Positions 44,371 through 56,260 of a DNA stretch of 64,000 bases are shown in pieces. Made by a program: the position numbers and the translations under genes. The DNA is from Exaiptasia diaphana (lineage: Eukaryota; Cnidaria; Anthozoa; Actiniaria; Aiptasiidae), in the NCBI RefSeq assembly GCF_001417965.1, contig NW_018388247.1:333290-397289 (forward strand), in the 5' to 3' direction. Below the pieces are notes generated by a model that worked only from the letters and a program-made list of their open reading frames with translations, did no database searches and was not told the DNA's origin. Position 1 is the stretch's first letter; each line of letters starts with the position of its first letter.

Positions 44371-45853
44371 ATGCTGATAGAAATTTTGATTATTGCGTCG
44401 TTTCAAGTGATGCTTACAGCTGAAGTTTCTGAACATTCGCCATGTTCGCCTACATTTACCCAGAATTCATTTGTGCTTAAAAATCACGTGATTCAAGAGC
44501 TGCGATCACAGACACAAATCTATTGCGAGGAGAAATGTGCATCGCATAATGAATGCTACAGCATTAACTTCTACCCTAAACATCACAAGTGCGAGCTCAG
44601 CAAAGAAACCCACTTTACAAGGCCTATTGACCTTACCCATGATTCAGATGGAGTGTACACTCACGTGGTCAACCATCAACGTCCAATGAACGCTTGTAGT
44701 GATCTATACTGCAGTACGAACCATGTTTGCTTGGCAAAGGATGATGGGAAGGACTATGAATGCAAAGGTGATTGATATGGAAAAGAAATATACGACTTCA
44801 TGTGATCATTTAGCAGATACACCGAGGCAGCTTAATTTAGTTTAACACTTGCTATCTCTCTGTTTTTCCTAGATTGCACCACGCCACTCGGTATGCAATC
44901 AAATGCAATTCCCAACTCAGCAATCACTGCATCCTCCACTTTATCAAATAAACATAGCAGCTGGAATGCTCGTCTCCACAAACAGGAATCGAAGAACCCC
45001 GATGGAACTCAAAATCTTGCAGTATGGTGTCCTGCAGTCAAACAAGCTGGTGAGTACTTACAGATCGATATGGGTCGTCCTGTCTCGTTAAAGCAAGTTG
45101 CAACCCAAGGAAGACCTTCTTATGGTTTTAATCAGTACGTCAAGAAATATCGTTTGTCCTACAAGCGGTTGGATACACAGTGGATGGATTATCGTGAAAG
45201 CGGTATTATTAAGGTAAACCCCAGTATTTTAAAATCATAAATCGTATTCATTGTTAAAGATTTTAGTACCAAAAATCAAGGTCTAAGCATCTCAAGATTG
45301 GTGTTGAAGAGGAAGATGGTGTTCATGAACGCGCTGTGAGCCTCCCCCTTTTGTAATACAGCCCTGCACTAACAGATACTTTATCTTGTTGTGGTGAGGC
45401 ATTTTCGTTGTAGTGGACGACAAATGAATTTAATATACTGACGTACACGTGTTAACTTGCGTCATTTGTGGGCTTTACGGGTGACAAAGATTCCCAAAAC
45501 AATGTTCGCTGAAGAATCCCCAAAGAGTGTTCATCAAGTTTCCGCAAAAGTGTTCTCTGAAGTTTCACTAAAAGTTTCAGCAAAGAGCAAATCACATAGT
45601 TTACCCAAGGAGTGCTATAGTGTTCCCCGAAATTTCCCAAATAGCCACCCTCCAAAGTTTTGCAAAACACTTGTCCAAATTTCCTATTGATTTTAAAATC
45701 TTTACTTACATATAGGTATTTGGTGGGAATACCGATCGCAACACTGTAGTCACCAACACGCTTAGAGAAAAGGTTGTGGCCCAACAAGTCAGAATCATCG
45801 TCATGGAATGGAACCAATACATCTGCATGAGAGCAGAAATTTACGGGTGCTGA
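44371..45853 (+). CDS. Secreted PAN/apple - EGF-like - F5/8 type C (discoidin) protein, three exons
   Basis: Exons 44371-44767, 44873-45213 and 45716-45853 join in phases 1 and 0 with GT-AG borders to give 291 aa plus TGA. The start is the first ATG, followed by a hydrophobic signal peptide (LIEILIIASFQVMLTA). Residues about 25-100 form a PAN/apple module with Cys25, 52, 56, 62 and 74 (IYCEEKCASHNECYSINF). Residues 109-134 look like a reduced EGF-like segment. Residues 134-291 form a complete F5/8C domain bounded by Cys134 and Cys291, with WNA, WCPAV, GEYLQIDMGRP and VRIIVMEWNQYICMRAEIYG. These folds bind lipids, glycans or proteins at the cell surface. There is no transmembrane segment, so it is probably secreted. 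Its ligand is unknown. Such combinations are common in cnidarians, consistent with the assigned host group. Confidence 0.9.
45470..45680 (+). repeat. Degenerate internal repeat in an intron
   Basis: Words such as TTCCCCAAAGAGTGTT, TTTCCGCAAAAGTGTTC and TTTCACTAAAAGTTTC recur about every 20-25 bp in intron 2 of the PAN/F5-8C gene. This explains the long open frames on both strands. Confidence 0.5.
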
Positions 45854-46371
45854 ATGATATTTCAGCAGCTGGAATGCTGCATTTTAGGCACATTAGATTA
45901 TAGTTGCGTTAAAAAAGATAAATTCAAAACTGTAAAACTGGAAGGACACCTACGTCTTAAGAAACGAGACAAGGTGGCACCAAAGGAAGTGGATGGAAGC
46001 AGTGTTGATANCAAAAACAAATAAGATCAACATAATATCAAATAGGGACACTGGAAGAACTCTGCCCGATAGCTTCATCCAATTACTTAAAACCATTTAA
46101 TTTGTCACATTTGCCCTAATAATATTTTTATGCTTTCTTTCATTTGTAAACAGAGCGAGGCGTATTGTTCAGTTTCCTCGAGCGCTTTCAGTTAACTACG
46201 TTTTATTAGATCATCACGTGTACAACAACCTTGAAAATGGCTGCTTAAAACGAAAGCTCGGTTAAAAAATAAATCAATTTTAGAAGAATCAACAAGTATC
46301 AATTGTAAAAAAGTAGTTGAAACAACTTACTGACATTTCGGACGTTAATCGTTCGTCGGAGTTAATCCTTA

Positions 46372-46580
46372 CGGGGAGTGTAGGAAATTGTACAACTGTC
46401 TACATCCCCAAAGGGCCCGCCAAGTCCGATGGTCGGGCGTACACAGCTCAGGGAAAACTCGTACTCGTTCGCACGCTTTATGAAAGTTTTCAACGGAATC
46501 CAGTTACGCTGCCAGTTTTATTTTCAGGAGCAATGCAAAGGCAAAGTCTTTCAGTCGTTATCAAATTCCTACACTCCCCG
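46372..46580. mobile_element. MITE with TA target site, 209 bp
   Basis: CGGGGAGTGTAGGAA at the left and its exact complement at the right, TA on both sides. A frame of about 80 residues runs through it but has no recognised family. Confidence 0.68.
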
Positions 46581-46939
46581 TAGTAGTCGGGAGTACTTGA
46601 ACTGATTCCATGGTAAACGACTCAAAACAAAATTCCATCGTGAAAAAAGCTCGACTAAATTCCCATCTGAAAAACACGTGTGTATTCAAGATGGAAAATG
46701 TTTCATATCAGCATTCAATTCTCAAAGGTTTAATTCTATAATCATTTTGTTTAGTTATGTAAAGAAATTTAACACGACTTGTACTGTTTATCTGAGTGAA
46801 GGGAGAGCTGCGGGTTTTCCCTTTCCTTTATTTACACTTTCAATTATGACCGCTTAACAAAAATGCACGGGCTCACTGGCTTACAAACTTGGCGAATTCA
46901 TATGCAGGCCTGGTCGCAAATCAATCACCCAGTAGTTTT

Positions 46940-47285
46940 CAAAAAAGCAAAATATGCTTAATTTTTCATTTTAAAGCTTAATATTCTATTTAAAGCTATT
47001 TCTTGTTTTATTGAGATTTTTTTTTTACCTGTTTGACCTTGTTCCCATTGCTGACTCTACATCACATAATAATTTTTGACAGCAAAAACGTTGAGGGGAG
47101 GGGTGGGTAGTTTTAAGTAATTTATTCAAATAGGGGAAACCAACAATTACAAACTCAATCTTTTTGAGCTATTTTCCTCAGTGCTTACTTTTAACTAAGA
47201 TGGTGGATCCCAACTTCTCATTCTCATTAATTGTTCATGAGGTATCCTGGCAATCAAAAGAAAACAATGCAATAAGAGCTTACTA
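46940..47285 (+). repeat. Dispersed repeat N, copy 2
   Basis: Collinear with 41980-42345 (TGTTTGACCTTGTTCCCATT, TTCATGAGGTATCCTGGCAA). Confidence 0.65.
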
Positions 47286-47431
47286 AGATGTATTAGTGTT
47301 ATATCTATTTCACGTTGTTGTTTTTTTTTTGTTTGTTTGTTGTTGTTTTTTTTTGTTTTTATTTTCTAATTGACTTAAAGGACGTTGGCAATCAAAATGA
47401 AAAACCTCTCAATGAAAGTACTTACATATAA

Positions 47432-47690
47432 ATGCATTTAAGCGGAACTCCCGCGTGGGCCGAAGGCCCGTGCGAGTGGAGCACCATAGCTAAGAAAAAA
47501 TGGTCTATCCATCGAGTCAATTTTTCATGTACCGACACAGGGTTCCCGCGCGTACGCACGTTTCCTTCCTTTCTGGATTCCGTGTACCACCACATGAAAA
47601 CCACACTTCAAAAGCGCTAAAATATTTGTTGAAACATCGAATTTTTTTCCCAAAACACTTATATTCAAAATGGATAACATTAGAAAAAGT
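47432..47690 (-). repeat. Repeat family Q, copy 1
   Basis: Reverse-orientation homologue of 59005-59245. Shared blocks include CGCGCGTACGCAC, CATGAAAA, CCGACACAGGGTTCCCGCG and AGCACCATAGCTAAGAAAAA. Confidence 0.7.
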
Positions 47691-48716
47691 AATCACCAGA
47701 AAAAAAATCCATTGAGGAGATCGAAATCAAAGCACAGAAATATTCCCGCCAATTTTGTCATAAGTACGACGCGTCTGCACATCCGGGAAATCGATTTGCG
47801 AAGATGAAAAGCAATTTATACTTTCGTCAAGCGTTTTGAGGCTCAGTTTTTATGAATAACAGGATGACTTTTCGCTTTGATATTTCGACAACAAGAAAAA
47901 GATGATGCTATATTGAAAATACTGCAAAAATATGGGGAAAACTAAGCAAGAATCTGTGTGAATTTTTTTGCCAAGAAGTGTGGGGATTTCGCTGAAACAA
48001 AGACCATATCAGCAGAACTCGATTGAGAGAGATTTAAAAACACAGCGAATCAACAAAATTACAGGCTTGGATGACTTTATAAATTGATGAAACCTATGCT
48101 TGAAACAAGTATGGTTCTCAGTTGAAGATGTCCTTTGAACGATAATTTATCGGAAGTTCAATAATAAAGGTCAAAAAAATATTTTTGTAACTTATACAAT
48201 TTTCTGTGATGTTAAATTCGAGTAGGGAGGGTTCAAACATAGAATTTTTGCTGTGTTTAACCCGATTGATTATTGTAAGCTTATGTAGGCCTATTTTTGC
48301 CGAGAAGCTTTCAGTTATGGCGTACGATCCCCGCCAAAATTCATATTATGAAATTTACATTCGTCGTTCCGTTTTTTTCACTCCAAATTCGGTATTAGAC
48401 TGTTGAACTCCAAATTTTCAACTCTTTTTTATAATTTTACTGTTATTAAGCAATTTTTACGCTCGACTTTATATATTTTTAACTCGACTTATCAAATTTC
48501 ATACTCCAAATATGGTATGACGTACGAACACCGCCAAAATTATTCAACTCCAGTTCAAAATTTTACACTCGTCGCACAAATTCTCACATGAAATAAAAAT
48601 GTTTAATTCGGAATTTTAAATGACCAAGATTTTTAGGAAAACAGTTCTTTCGTCTTTGATATACACAAAACTATTTGAACTGAAACAGAATTCTCGAACA
48701 TTTGCTCGAACATGCA

Positions 48717-49031
48717 NNNNNNNNNNNNNNNNNNNNNNNNNNNNNNNNNNNNNNNNNNNNNNNNNNNNNNNNNNNNNNNNNNNNNNNNNNNNNNNNNNNN
48801 NNNNNNNNNNNNNNNNNNNNNNNNNNNNNNNNNNNNNNNNNNNNNNNNNNNNNNNNNNNNNNNNNNNNNNNNNNNNNNNNNNNNNNNNNNNNNNNNNNNN
48901 NNNNNNNNNNNNNNNNNNNNNNNNNNNNNNNNNNNNNNNNNNNNNNNNNNNNNNNNNNNNNNNNNNNNNNNNNNNNNNNNNNNNNNNNNNNNNNNNNNNN
49001 NNNNNNNNNNNNNNNNNNNNNNNNNNNNNNN
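48717..49031. other. Assembly gap (315 Ns)
   Basis: Unresolved bases inside the 48316-49981 element. Apparent reading frames across it are meaningless. Confidence 1.
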
Positions 49032-49049
49032 AACAACTTTTTCATAAGC

Positions 49050-49110
49050 ATCATAAGCAGAAAAGTGTGAGCAAGCTTCTGCTTCGGTTTCTGCTTATGT
49101 CATAGTGTGA
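49050..49110 (-). repeat. Half of a CATAAGCAGAAA-rich element (family R)
   Basis: ATAAGCAGAAAAGTGTGAGC, CTTCTGCTTCGGTTTCTGCT and GTGAACCGGCC resemble 59360-59520. The rest is lost in the gap. Confidence 0.4.
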
Positions 49111-49593
49111 ACCGGCCGTTAGTTATCTTAACATGCGCGCATGCAATGCGCAGTGGCAAAGGTCCGGTATTACCTTAAAACTTCTCTATTACACAAGACA
49201 AATACCTTACTTGCTGCTAGTAACTGTTATTTTTCAAGTATTTTTTTAATAAAAGTTAAATTCGGCGTTTTCTCGAGAAAAAGCGAGGGATAAAAAGGAT
49301 TTCAGTTTTTCCAGCATCAAATCTACGGTTCAAAATAGGTGACAAAAAAGTTTGACCTCATATTCTACCCTTACTTTCAAGCCAAAGATTCTCTATTTTA
49401 GATGTTTTCCGGCTAAAATATCAATAGAAGATCAATAGCAATTCTTCTCCTTTCATTAAAAGCAAGTATTCTTGGCATTTAGGCTTAAAAGTGATTTAGA
49501 TCAGATGTAAACACTTTCGAGCTTCGCATAACGCAAAGGTGCGAAATCATGCCAGTTCTTTAAAAAAATTACTTGTAGGCGGTTTTTACTTAC

Positions 49594-49670
49594 AGTTCTT
49601 GATCGGCAAGAGTCAAGAGCTCTCCCGCCACTCGCAACAACCTTTCTTTGGTCTCATTGATACGATCCAT
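49594..49670 (-). CDS. Possible first coding exon inside the transposon
   Basis: ATG at 49670-49668 opens MDRINETKERLLRVAGELLT then LADQE, ending in a GTAAGT donor, with a TTTCAG-type acceptor just upstream of the ATG. The leucine pattern suggests an amphipathic helix. It could be exon 1 of the element's own protein or a captured host exon. No downstream exon is identified before the gap. Confidence 0.35.
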
Positions 49671-49740
49671 AATTGACACTGAAAGCGAGAAAACCAAGAA
49701 CACGACAGGACTATAGAGCTCCAAACACCTTCTCCACTTG

Positions 49741-49812
49741 AGCTACAAGGCCAGACTGGGAGCAGGTCGGGGTGAAATAGATGTTACCTGCTCCCAGTCT
49801 GGCCTTGTAGCT
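49741..49812. repeat. Perfect hairpin with 27-bp arms
   Basis: AGCTACAAGGCCAGACTGGG continues to AGCAGGT; the exact complement follows after an 18-bp loop. It sits immediately inside the right arm of the 48316-49981 element. Confidence 0.88.
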
Positions 49813-50254
49813 AGTTAAAAATATATAAAGTCGAGCGTAAAAATTGCTTAATAACAGTAAAATTATAAAAAAGAGTTGAAAATTTGGAGTTCAACAGTCT
49901 AATACCGAATTTGGAGTGAAAAAAACGGAACGACGAATGTAAATTTCATAATATGAATTTTGGCGGGGATCGTACGCCATATTCAGTTTAGTTTAAATCA
50001 AATGACCTTTACAGACTATAATAACTTCTTACAACGGAACAAAATCTACGTCAATATTACATTTAGAGTACGAAGATAGATTCTCTTAAACATACTCTTT
50101 CTTAAGCTAAAATGAATACATAATATGTTTATAATACTTGTTTGCATGTCAATATTCCTCGAAACAGCGCATCTCTACTAAGGCTATCCTTGAAATAGCA
50201 GTACTAAATAATCATTTTCAGCTTCTGTTGTGCTATTGGAGCTCCGCTATTTGG

Positions 50255-50975
50255 TGTTACCTAACTTTTATATTGGTGGTGTTTATTTTTTCTGGATTAT
50301 GAAAGGCTGCGAGTAAAGAGCCAAAATGTTTTCAAATTTGGTGCCATTTTGCTTTATGGAAATTTATTCGTTAGCAGGGCAGATCTCAAGCCGCTTTGCG
50401 CCAAATCGATATGTCAGAATTTCTCATGGGCGGTTGTTATGAATATCCTCCATAATAATGCTCAAAGNACATGAAACTTCGGTGAACATAGAGCCAAACA
50501 AAGTATTTCATAGTCAAACCCACGTGATCCATCTGACGTAATTAGCAGGTGATGTGAAGATAATTAGATTTATACAACTTTTCAGTAAAATCAGACGTTT
50601 TGATTGGTTGGCTTTTGTGTGTTATCAAAGTATAGATACACGGATTACGTCAAAACTAATTGTTTGTTGTACAAAACAGATAGATCTCATTTTTCCGTGC
50701 GTGTGTACTCTAATAGATACACAGATGACGTCAAAATGTAGTGAGAACAACAGTCACGCACTCGACTGCGTCTCGTGCGTACTTTTTTGTTCTCACTACA
50801 TTTTGACGTCATCTGTGTATCTATTAGAGTACACACGCACGGAAAAATGAGATCTATTTGTTAAATAGAAGAAATTTAAAATGGCGGTAAATATGAAAAC
50901 ATTTTGGCTGTTTACTCGCAGCCATTAACAATCCAGAAAAATTAAAGAGCACTAACATTTATCTATATGTAAGCA
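50255..50975. mobile_element. Inverted-repeat element family O, about 720 bp
   Basis: Left GGTGTTTATTTTTTCTGGAT ... GCGAGTAAAGAGCCAAAATG and the complementary right end (CATTTTGGCTGTTTACTCGC ... ATCCAGAAAAATT). A long palindrome lies inside. A single related arm is at 42868. Confidence 0.7.
50681..50856. repeat. Perfect palindrome with 70-bp arms
   Basis: TAGATCTCATTTTTCCGTGC ... GATGACGTCAAAATGTAGTG ... GAACAA, then a 36-bp loop and the exact complement. No mismatch seen by eye. Nested in the 50255 element. Confidence 0.88.
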
Positions 50976-52410
50976 CTTTTATTGCGAGGTTTTTCATTTT
51001 GATTGCTAATGTCCAATTTCTAAGTCCCTCAATCCCCAGGTAGTAGGGCCAAACGGTTTTCTTTTCCCTCATAGGATTTAAAACAGAAAGAGTTAATAGA
51101 TTTAAGTACTAGTAACAGTTGAGTAGCAAAAAATGAGATTTCATCATTACATGTTATCAAGTAGCGCATAATGAAGACCTTTGTTAAGAAGACAGCTGGT
51201 TCGAAATTCCTGTAAACATTAATTAACCAAAGTTCTACTAGCTTCAGTTATATTTTCGCAAAACGCTTTGAACAATGATTAAAGTGATTAAAGTGGTATG
51301 TATAATCGTTTATTATTTGTTTTAAACATGAGTAAAACGCCGATCTATTTTTTCCCTTCCGAAGGAATGCTCAAATTCAAGTTACTATTGTTAAAAGTAA
51401 GACAGTCAGTGTTTTGATCTCATTTTTATTACAAACAACTCTTGTGCCGTAATTTTCTTGCAGCTTTGAAAACGTTCCTATTTTTTCCAGTCGTATAGCT
51501 GATACCTTGTGTTTTTGAAAGCATATCAAACTACAGTAAACATTTTTCCTTTTAAAAGCTCTGGCACGATTATTGGTCATAAAAATAAATTTAAACAGAA
51601 TTATTAAAGTTCGACGAATTAATTCCGGCGTCTGACCCAGGCCTCACTCATCGAAAGTGGAAAAGATGGAGGCTCCCACTGCTAAACGCGAATCCCTGAG
51701 AACTAGTTTATTGTGAGTGACAAGTTTTCACAGTTCGTAATTAACGACTCCCATCAAGTTTTTCCTATGTAAACACTGTATTGTACAAGTGTTTGTATAT
51801 AACGATTAAAAGGCATTATCGCACGCTATCAGATTTATACAACCTAGCAAACCTTTCAATGTAATCCATGGAACACGACTTCATCTGAGCCTGAGACCTA
51901 AATTAAATGTCATTTGTAGAAATTTTGACGTCGGGCTTTTGTAATTGGAAGTGATTAGTTCTGATAAATAAAATCAACTCTAGATTTCTCTTTATCAACA
52001 AGTGCAGGTCAAAATGTCTATTGTGCAAAGCCGTTTGTACTCGAAAGATGAAATTTTTGGATCTCCAAGTATTTTTCTGTTGGAAGATTTCATTTTCTAG
52101 ATTTTCTGCCATGATTTGTGTTTTAATTAGTGATTACAGCATGATATGATTACTGCGTTAGCGTCCTAATCTTAATGAAATACGTTTTGCACCTCAATCA
52201 GATTTGAAAAGGCTTATTCGTGTTTACTTTATTGGCCGCTTTAGTTGCTTCGTCGGGGGCATGGTACTGTTTCTATAGTCAAATAATAACGTTAAAAAGT
52301 AAGCTTATGAATAGGAATCTTAACAGCAACGGATCTTGAAAATAACACATGTATAGAAGACTTGGTAATGTTTTAAAGTTTGTATTCAAATAATCAAAAT
52401 CTGGACAAAC
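50976..52410. other. Intergenic region upstream of the 490-residue gene
   Basis: AT-rich, no family resemblance in any frame. The promoter and 5' UTR of the downstream gene should lie at its right end, but no clear motif is seen. Confidence 0.45.
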
Positions 52411-55339
52411 ATGAGTGGAGTTCATAGGAAAGTTTCCCGAAGTTTGGCTGACGCTTCTGCTGCAATTAGTCCCGGTACGGGTTCTCATGCACACTTCAAA
52501 CAGCCCGAGAATGAACTCAAGCAGAAACTCGACGCTTTGGATACCTCCTTCAAAATATCCAACAAAAAGATAAGTAGTGAAACTCGAGAGCTAAGGCAAA
52601 TTTTATTCGACCTTCAGAGAGACCTCAGAGCCTCAAAATCTGCCAATCAATATGTCCCTTCGTCGTTTGAAGAACAAGGACAGGCGAAACGACAAAGACG
52701 TATAACTGTTGCTTTGGGAAACCGCGAGCTAAGTCCTCGGGATGACGACACCATCAAGTCGTCCTCGCCCGAGACAATGGAAGGCCTGCAATCGAAAGGA
52801 TCCAAAGCAACTCCAACCAAACGACAGAGGAAGGTAAGTGGAGCCTCTCCACGCCAACCTAAAATTCTGGTCCAAGAAGAAGACGTCCTCAAAAGTGAAA
52901 ACATAGGAGGACGATTGATAAACGAAAAAGAAACAGATTTAGGAACAGAAGGAGTAATGGTGACTGTTGAACCAAATGAAGGCTTGACTAATGCTGAAAA
53001 TTGTATGTCATTAAAACAAGAGGTTCAACAAACACAAGCAAACAAACAGCACGGTGAAGCTTATGACGGTGAAAGCGAGATTTTTAGTCGAGCAGAGCGT
53101 ATTCCAATGAACCTAACTCTAGACCCTAAAGCCTCTGAGTCTAAAAAAGAGTCAAACATCACAGATGATAGTCAAGGAAGAGTGAGAAAAACATCCCATT
53201 CCGGAGTGTTTTCTTATTCCAGTTCAAGTTCCGATACAAAAACATTTGATCGACTCAAGCCCAGTCCGACCGGTTCGACTTATGGTCTAACATACTCCAA
53301 GCACTTCAATGAAGAACGTAAAAGATCGTTGTCTGATAGCGATGCTAGCTATCGCGATACTTTCAAAGGACGATTCATGACGCAATCTCTTCCTGAAAAA
53401 CTCAAAGATCAATGCCGCATTGACCTGCGTCCACAGGAATCCCAGAAAAGAACTCGACGCGTCACAGTATCAGGTCCTCCTCCCATGGGAGCAAGACGTC
53501 TGATTGACATTGCAGACATTCCTGTTACCCCTTTTCATCCAGGGCCAATTCGAAAGAAAAGCACAGGGAGGGGTCCCACCGGAGGTTTGCCTAAAAGAAG
53601 AGGAACAGAAAAGGAAGATTCAAGTGCTGAAGTGTTTGATGATAATGAGATAACGAGAGACAAATACAATTTGACTGTTGGGCGATCACAGGAGGCAAAA
53701 CAACGAAGGTAAGCTGTTATTTGTTTTTGATAAGTCTCAAGCCTCCTTTAAGTTCCTGTTACAAGTGGAAAACTAAAATTATTCTTCCTACGCATGATTT
53801 TAACGCCTTTTAGAGTATATATTATTTCAATCAGTCTATAACTATGCATTAATTAATTTGTAAAAAGAATGAAACTTACATTAAATAATTTACTAAAGAA
53901 ACATCCTATTATTTAAAAAAAAAAACTAATTCAAATATCTGCAGAGTTTACATTTAATTTAAAATCGAATAAAAAGTCATTGTTCTTGTAAAAGGGGACT
54001 CGTGANNCACGTATACATAAATTAATAGATTTGATGATCTCAAAGGATAACTTTGTTCTTATGTAAGTTATTGTTTCTGCATATGNGTTATTNGTTTTCT
54101 TAGCGAGTTTTTCTGCTAGTGCCTTTAAGAACATATTGCATTCTGATCCCGTTCCACCGTTGGTTCCTTTTTAGAAAACTTATAAAAACTGAAAAGGAGA
54201 ATGCAGGGAACGCTTGAACAAAAGCAGTAGACTTGCCAATTGTGTCAATTGTATGAGATAAATTTTGACCACCATTAACATTGTCAATACGTTAGCCATA
54301 TTTAAGTGTGCTAAAATATGGGATGTCTATAGGTCAAAAATATTGCAATACTAAAATTCAAGTCAAATTCAAGTAATTTCATATTTCAATAAAGCATAAA
54401 AAACAATTAATCTGTAAATTTTAATCCTCAAAATATCAAATTGATACATAGGATACAAACGTTAACGATATAACTAATAAGATGTTAAAAAACTGACATA
54501 ATTGCAATCTTAAAGGAATAACTATACATTAATTACATTCATCATTCATTATTGAATGACCCTCTCAAGTGCATCCCGGCTGTCTTAATTTATCAAAGGC
54601 GTCCATATAGTTATAAAATTACCTCTAAAATTACCTCTTATGAAATCTTATGTAATCTTTGTACTCTATGGCCCTTCCCCAAGAAGTTGGTTCTGCGGAG
54701 CCAAAGGCGAGGCTTCGGCTAGATCACAACATTTTCTCGTGTTAACAATAGATGTAGAAAAGTACTGTACACTAGCAATAAGGTTACGCTTTGATAATCA
54801 TATTTTGGCTACAAAGTGTTTACTACAAACTCACATTTTCTCAGTTACATTCTATTTCTTATTTAGTCGCTGCCACCACAGTTTTCATAACGATTTATCT
54901 TTTGGTATTTTATGAAAAGTTCTTTTGGCTTCTTCAACGATAATTCCTGAATAGTCGAATACAACTTTTCCCTTTTATTTTTTGTTTCCTTAGCAATTTT
55001 CTCCATCTATTGTGAACACGTGGAAACTGTTACAACCTAGCCAAAGCCTTGCTTTGGTTCTTCAGAAGCAACATCTTGGGAAAGGGCCATTGTCACTCAC
55101 CACTAAATTCTTACAAAACGTTTGATGAAGAGACAGCTATATATTTGCCAATGTATTTTTTAAGGTACTCGTCAGTCTACAAACCGACGTCTTCGTCCCT
55201 TCCCCCCTTAAAAGAGGAAACACACAATGCCGCCAGACAAGCAGAGGCAGCTAAACAATGGGAAAACCTAGATCAGTGTCGATACCTACGCAAAGGAAAT
55301 GAAGTACTTTCAATTGAAGATATATTTCGAAAAGATTAA
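52411..55339 (+). CDS. Uncharacterised disordered protein with N-terminal coiled coil, two exons
   Basis: Exon 52411-53708 (GTAAGC donor, phase 2) joins exon 55165-55339 (TTTTTAAG acceptor) to give 490 aa plus TAA. The start is the first ATG of the open frame. Residues about 30-75 (LKQKLDALDTSFKISNKKIS and RELRQILFDLQRDLRAS) look coiled-coil. The middle is Ser/Lys/Glu-rich and probably disordered, with basic clusters KRQRR and TKRQRK that could be nuclear signals, then RRLIDIADIPVTPFHPGPIR. The C-terminus is more ordered: ARQAEAAKQWENLDQCRYLR followed by VLSIEDIFRKD, likely an amphipathic helix. No signal peptide or membrane segment. I do not recognise the family; a cytoskeletal or centrosomal adaptor would suit the composition, but that is a guess. 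The single intron is 1.46 kb. Confidence 0.75.
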
Positions 55340-55714
55340 AACATATAGGATATATCAGGCTATATGATGGCAAATTATGTACGTTTTAGGCCTGTGTATT
55401 ATTTGTATGTACACATAATTACAGATAAGTTGTCCAAGAAAGAAATTTTGCTATTTAGGAATCATTTGAAATACAAACGAAAATGGTTCTTCTTTGTCTT
55501 TTAATGTATTCCTAAATCTCTAAATTTCGTGACGTGTAGCAACGTATATTCAAGTCGGTCCACTAGAATCTTTTAAAATTCTTTTTATCATAGCCTTACG
55601 TTATACGGCATACCTATCATTTATTTCCTTCGTCGATAATTATATTAAAACAACTTTTATTGGACATTTGTGTAATGTGTTACAATTGTTCTGAAACTGA
55701 ATGAATTATAACCC

Positions 55715-55790
55715 GGCATAGCAAAGCATGATGGGAAATGCAGTCCCCGCACTTTTCTACATCCACAAAAAGTCTTTTAAAACAGTTGTC
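55715..55790. repeat. Fragment of MITE family F
   Basis: GCAAAGCATGATGGGAAATG followed by CAGTCC ... CACTTTTCTACATCCACAAAAAG resembles one arm of the family F elements. The other arm is missing. Confidence 0.45.
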
Positions 55791-56260
55791 GAGATTTCTT
55801 GCAGAAACGGTACAATTTCTCGCACTTTTGTCATGAAAAACAAAAACTGCTATTTTAGCTCAGTGGCATAAAAAAGTGTTTGAAAAAAAGTGTTGCATGC
55901 AATTTCAGCTGTAACAACCCAATGGGATTTATGGTGCTAACAAAAAAATGACTTGGCAAAACAAAATCGATCCTCGGCACTATTCATCAGCTTATTCATC
56001 CATCATTACTGTGTTCAAATCAAGAATAAAATCAATATTGTGCGATTGTTATTCTTATTTCGCGATTTAATTTCCTTTAAAAATTAACTTCTCATGCATA
56101 AGACAGCATAATTTTTTGGCTATTTAAACAGGGTTGTTCTGAGCAAACTCTGGTGTTTAGCGTGTTGTACAATACAAACCTGAATAAATACTTTTCTATC
56201 GTGTATAATTTCATTAAGTCCTCTTAACTTCATGCACTGAATAAGACAAACGTTGGAACT

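Larger units (their letters stand above)
48316..49981. mobile_element. DNA transposon with about 166-bp identical inverted ends and 6-bp target duplication
   Basis: Starts TATGGCGTACGATCCCCGCC and ends with the exact complement. By eye the arms (48316-48483 and 49814-49981) show no mismatch. TTCAGT flanks both sides (48310-48315 and 49982-49987). The left end continues into a diverged subrepeat (GACGTACGAACACCGCCAAA). A 6-bp duplication fits Dada or some hAT lineages; the superfamily is not settled. An assembly gap hides 315 bp, and a possible exon lies inside on the minus strand. Confidence 0.75.

Noticed and set aside
45452-45817. 121-residue minus-strand frame
   Set aside because: It overlaps the third exon of the well-supported PAN/F5-8C gene in antisense and a degenerate intron repeat.
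46317-46583. 88-residue plus-strand frame as a gene
   Set aside because: It runs through a TA-flanked MITE and both its ends; no domain and no splice support.
48620-49105. Long open frames across the assembly gap
   Set aside because: They are open only because Ns are translated as unknown residues.
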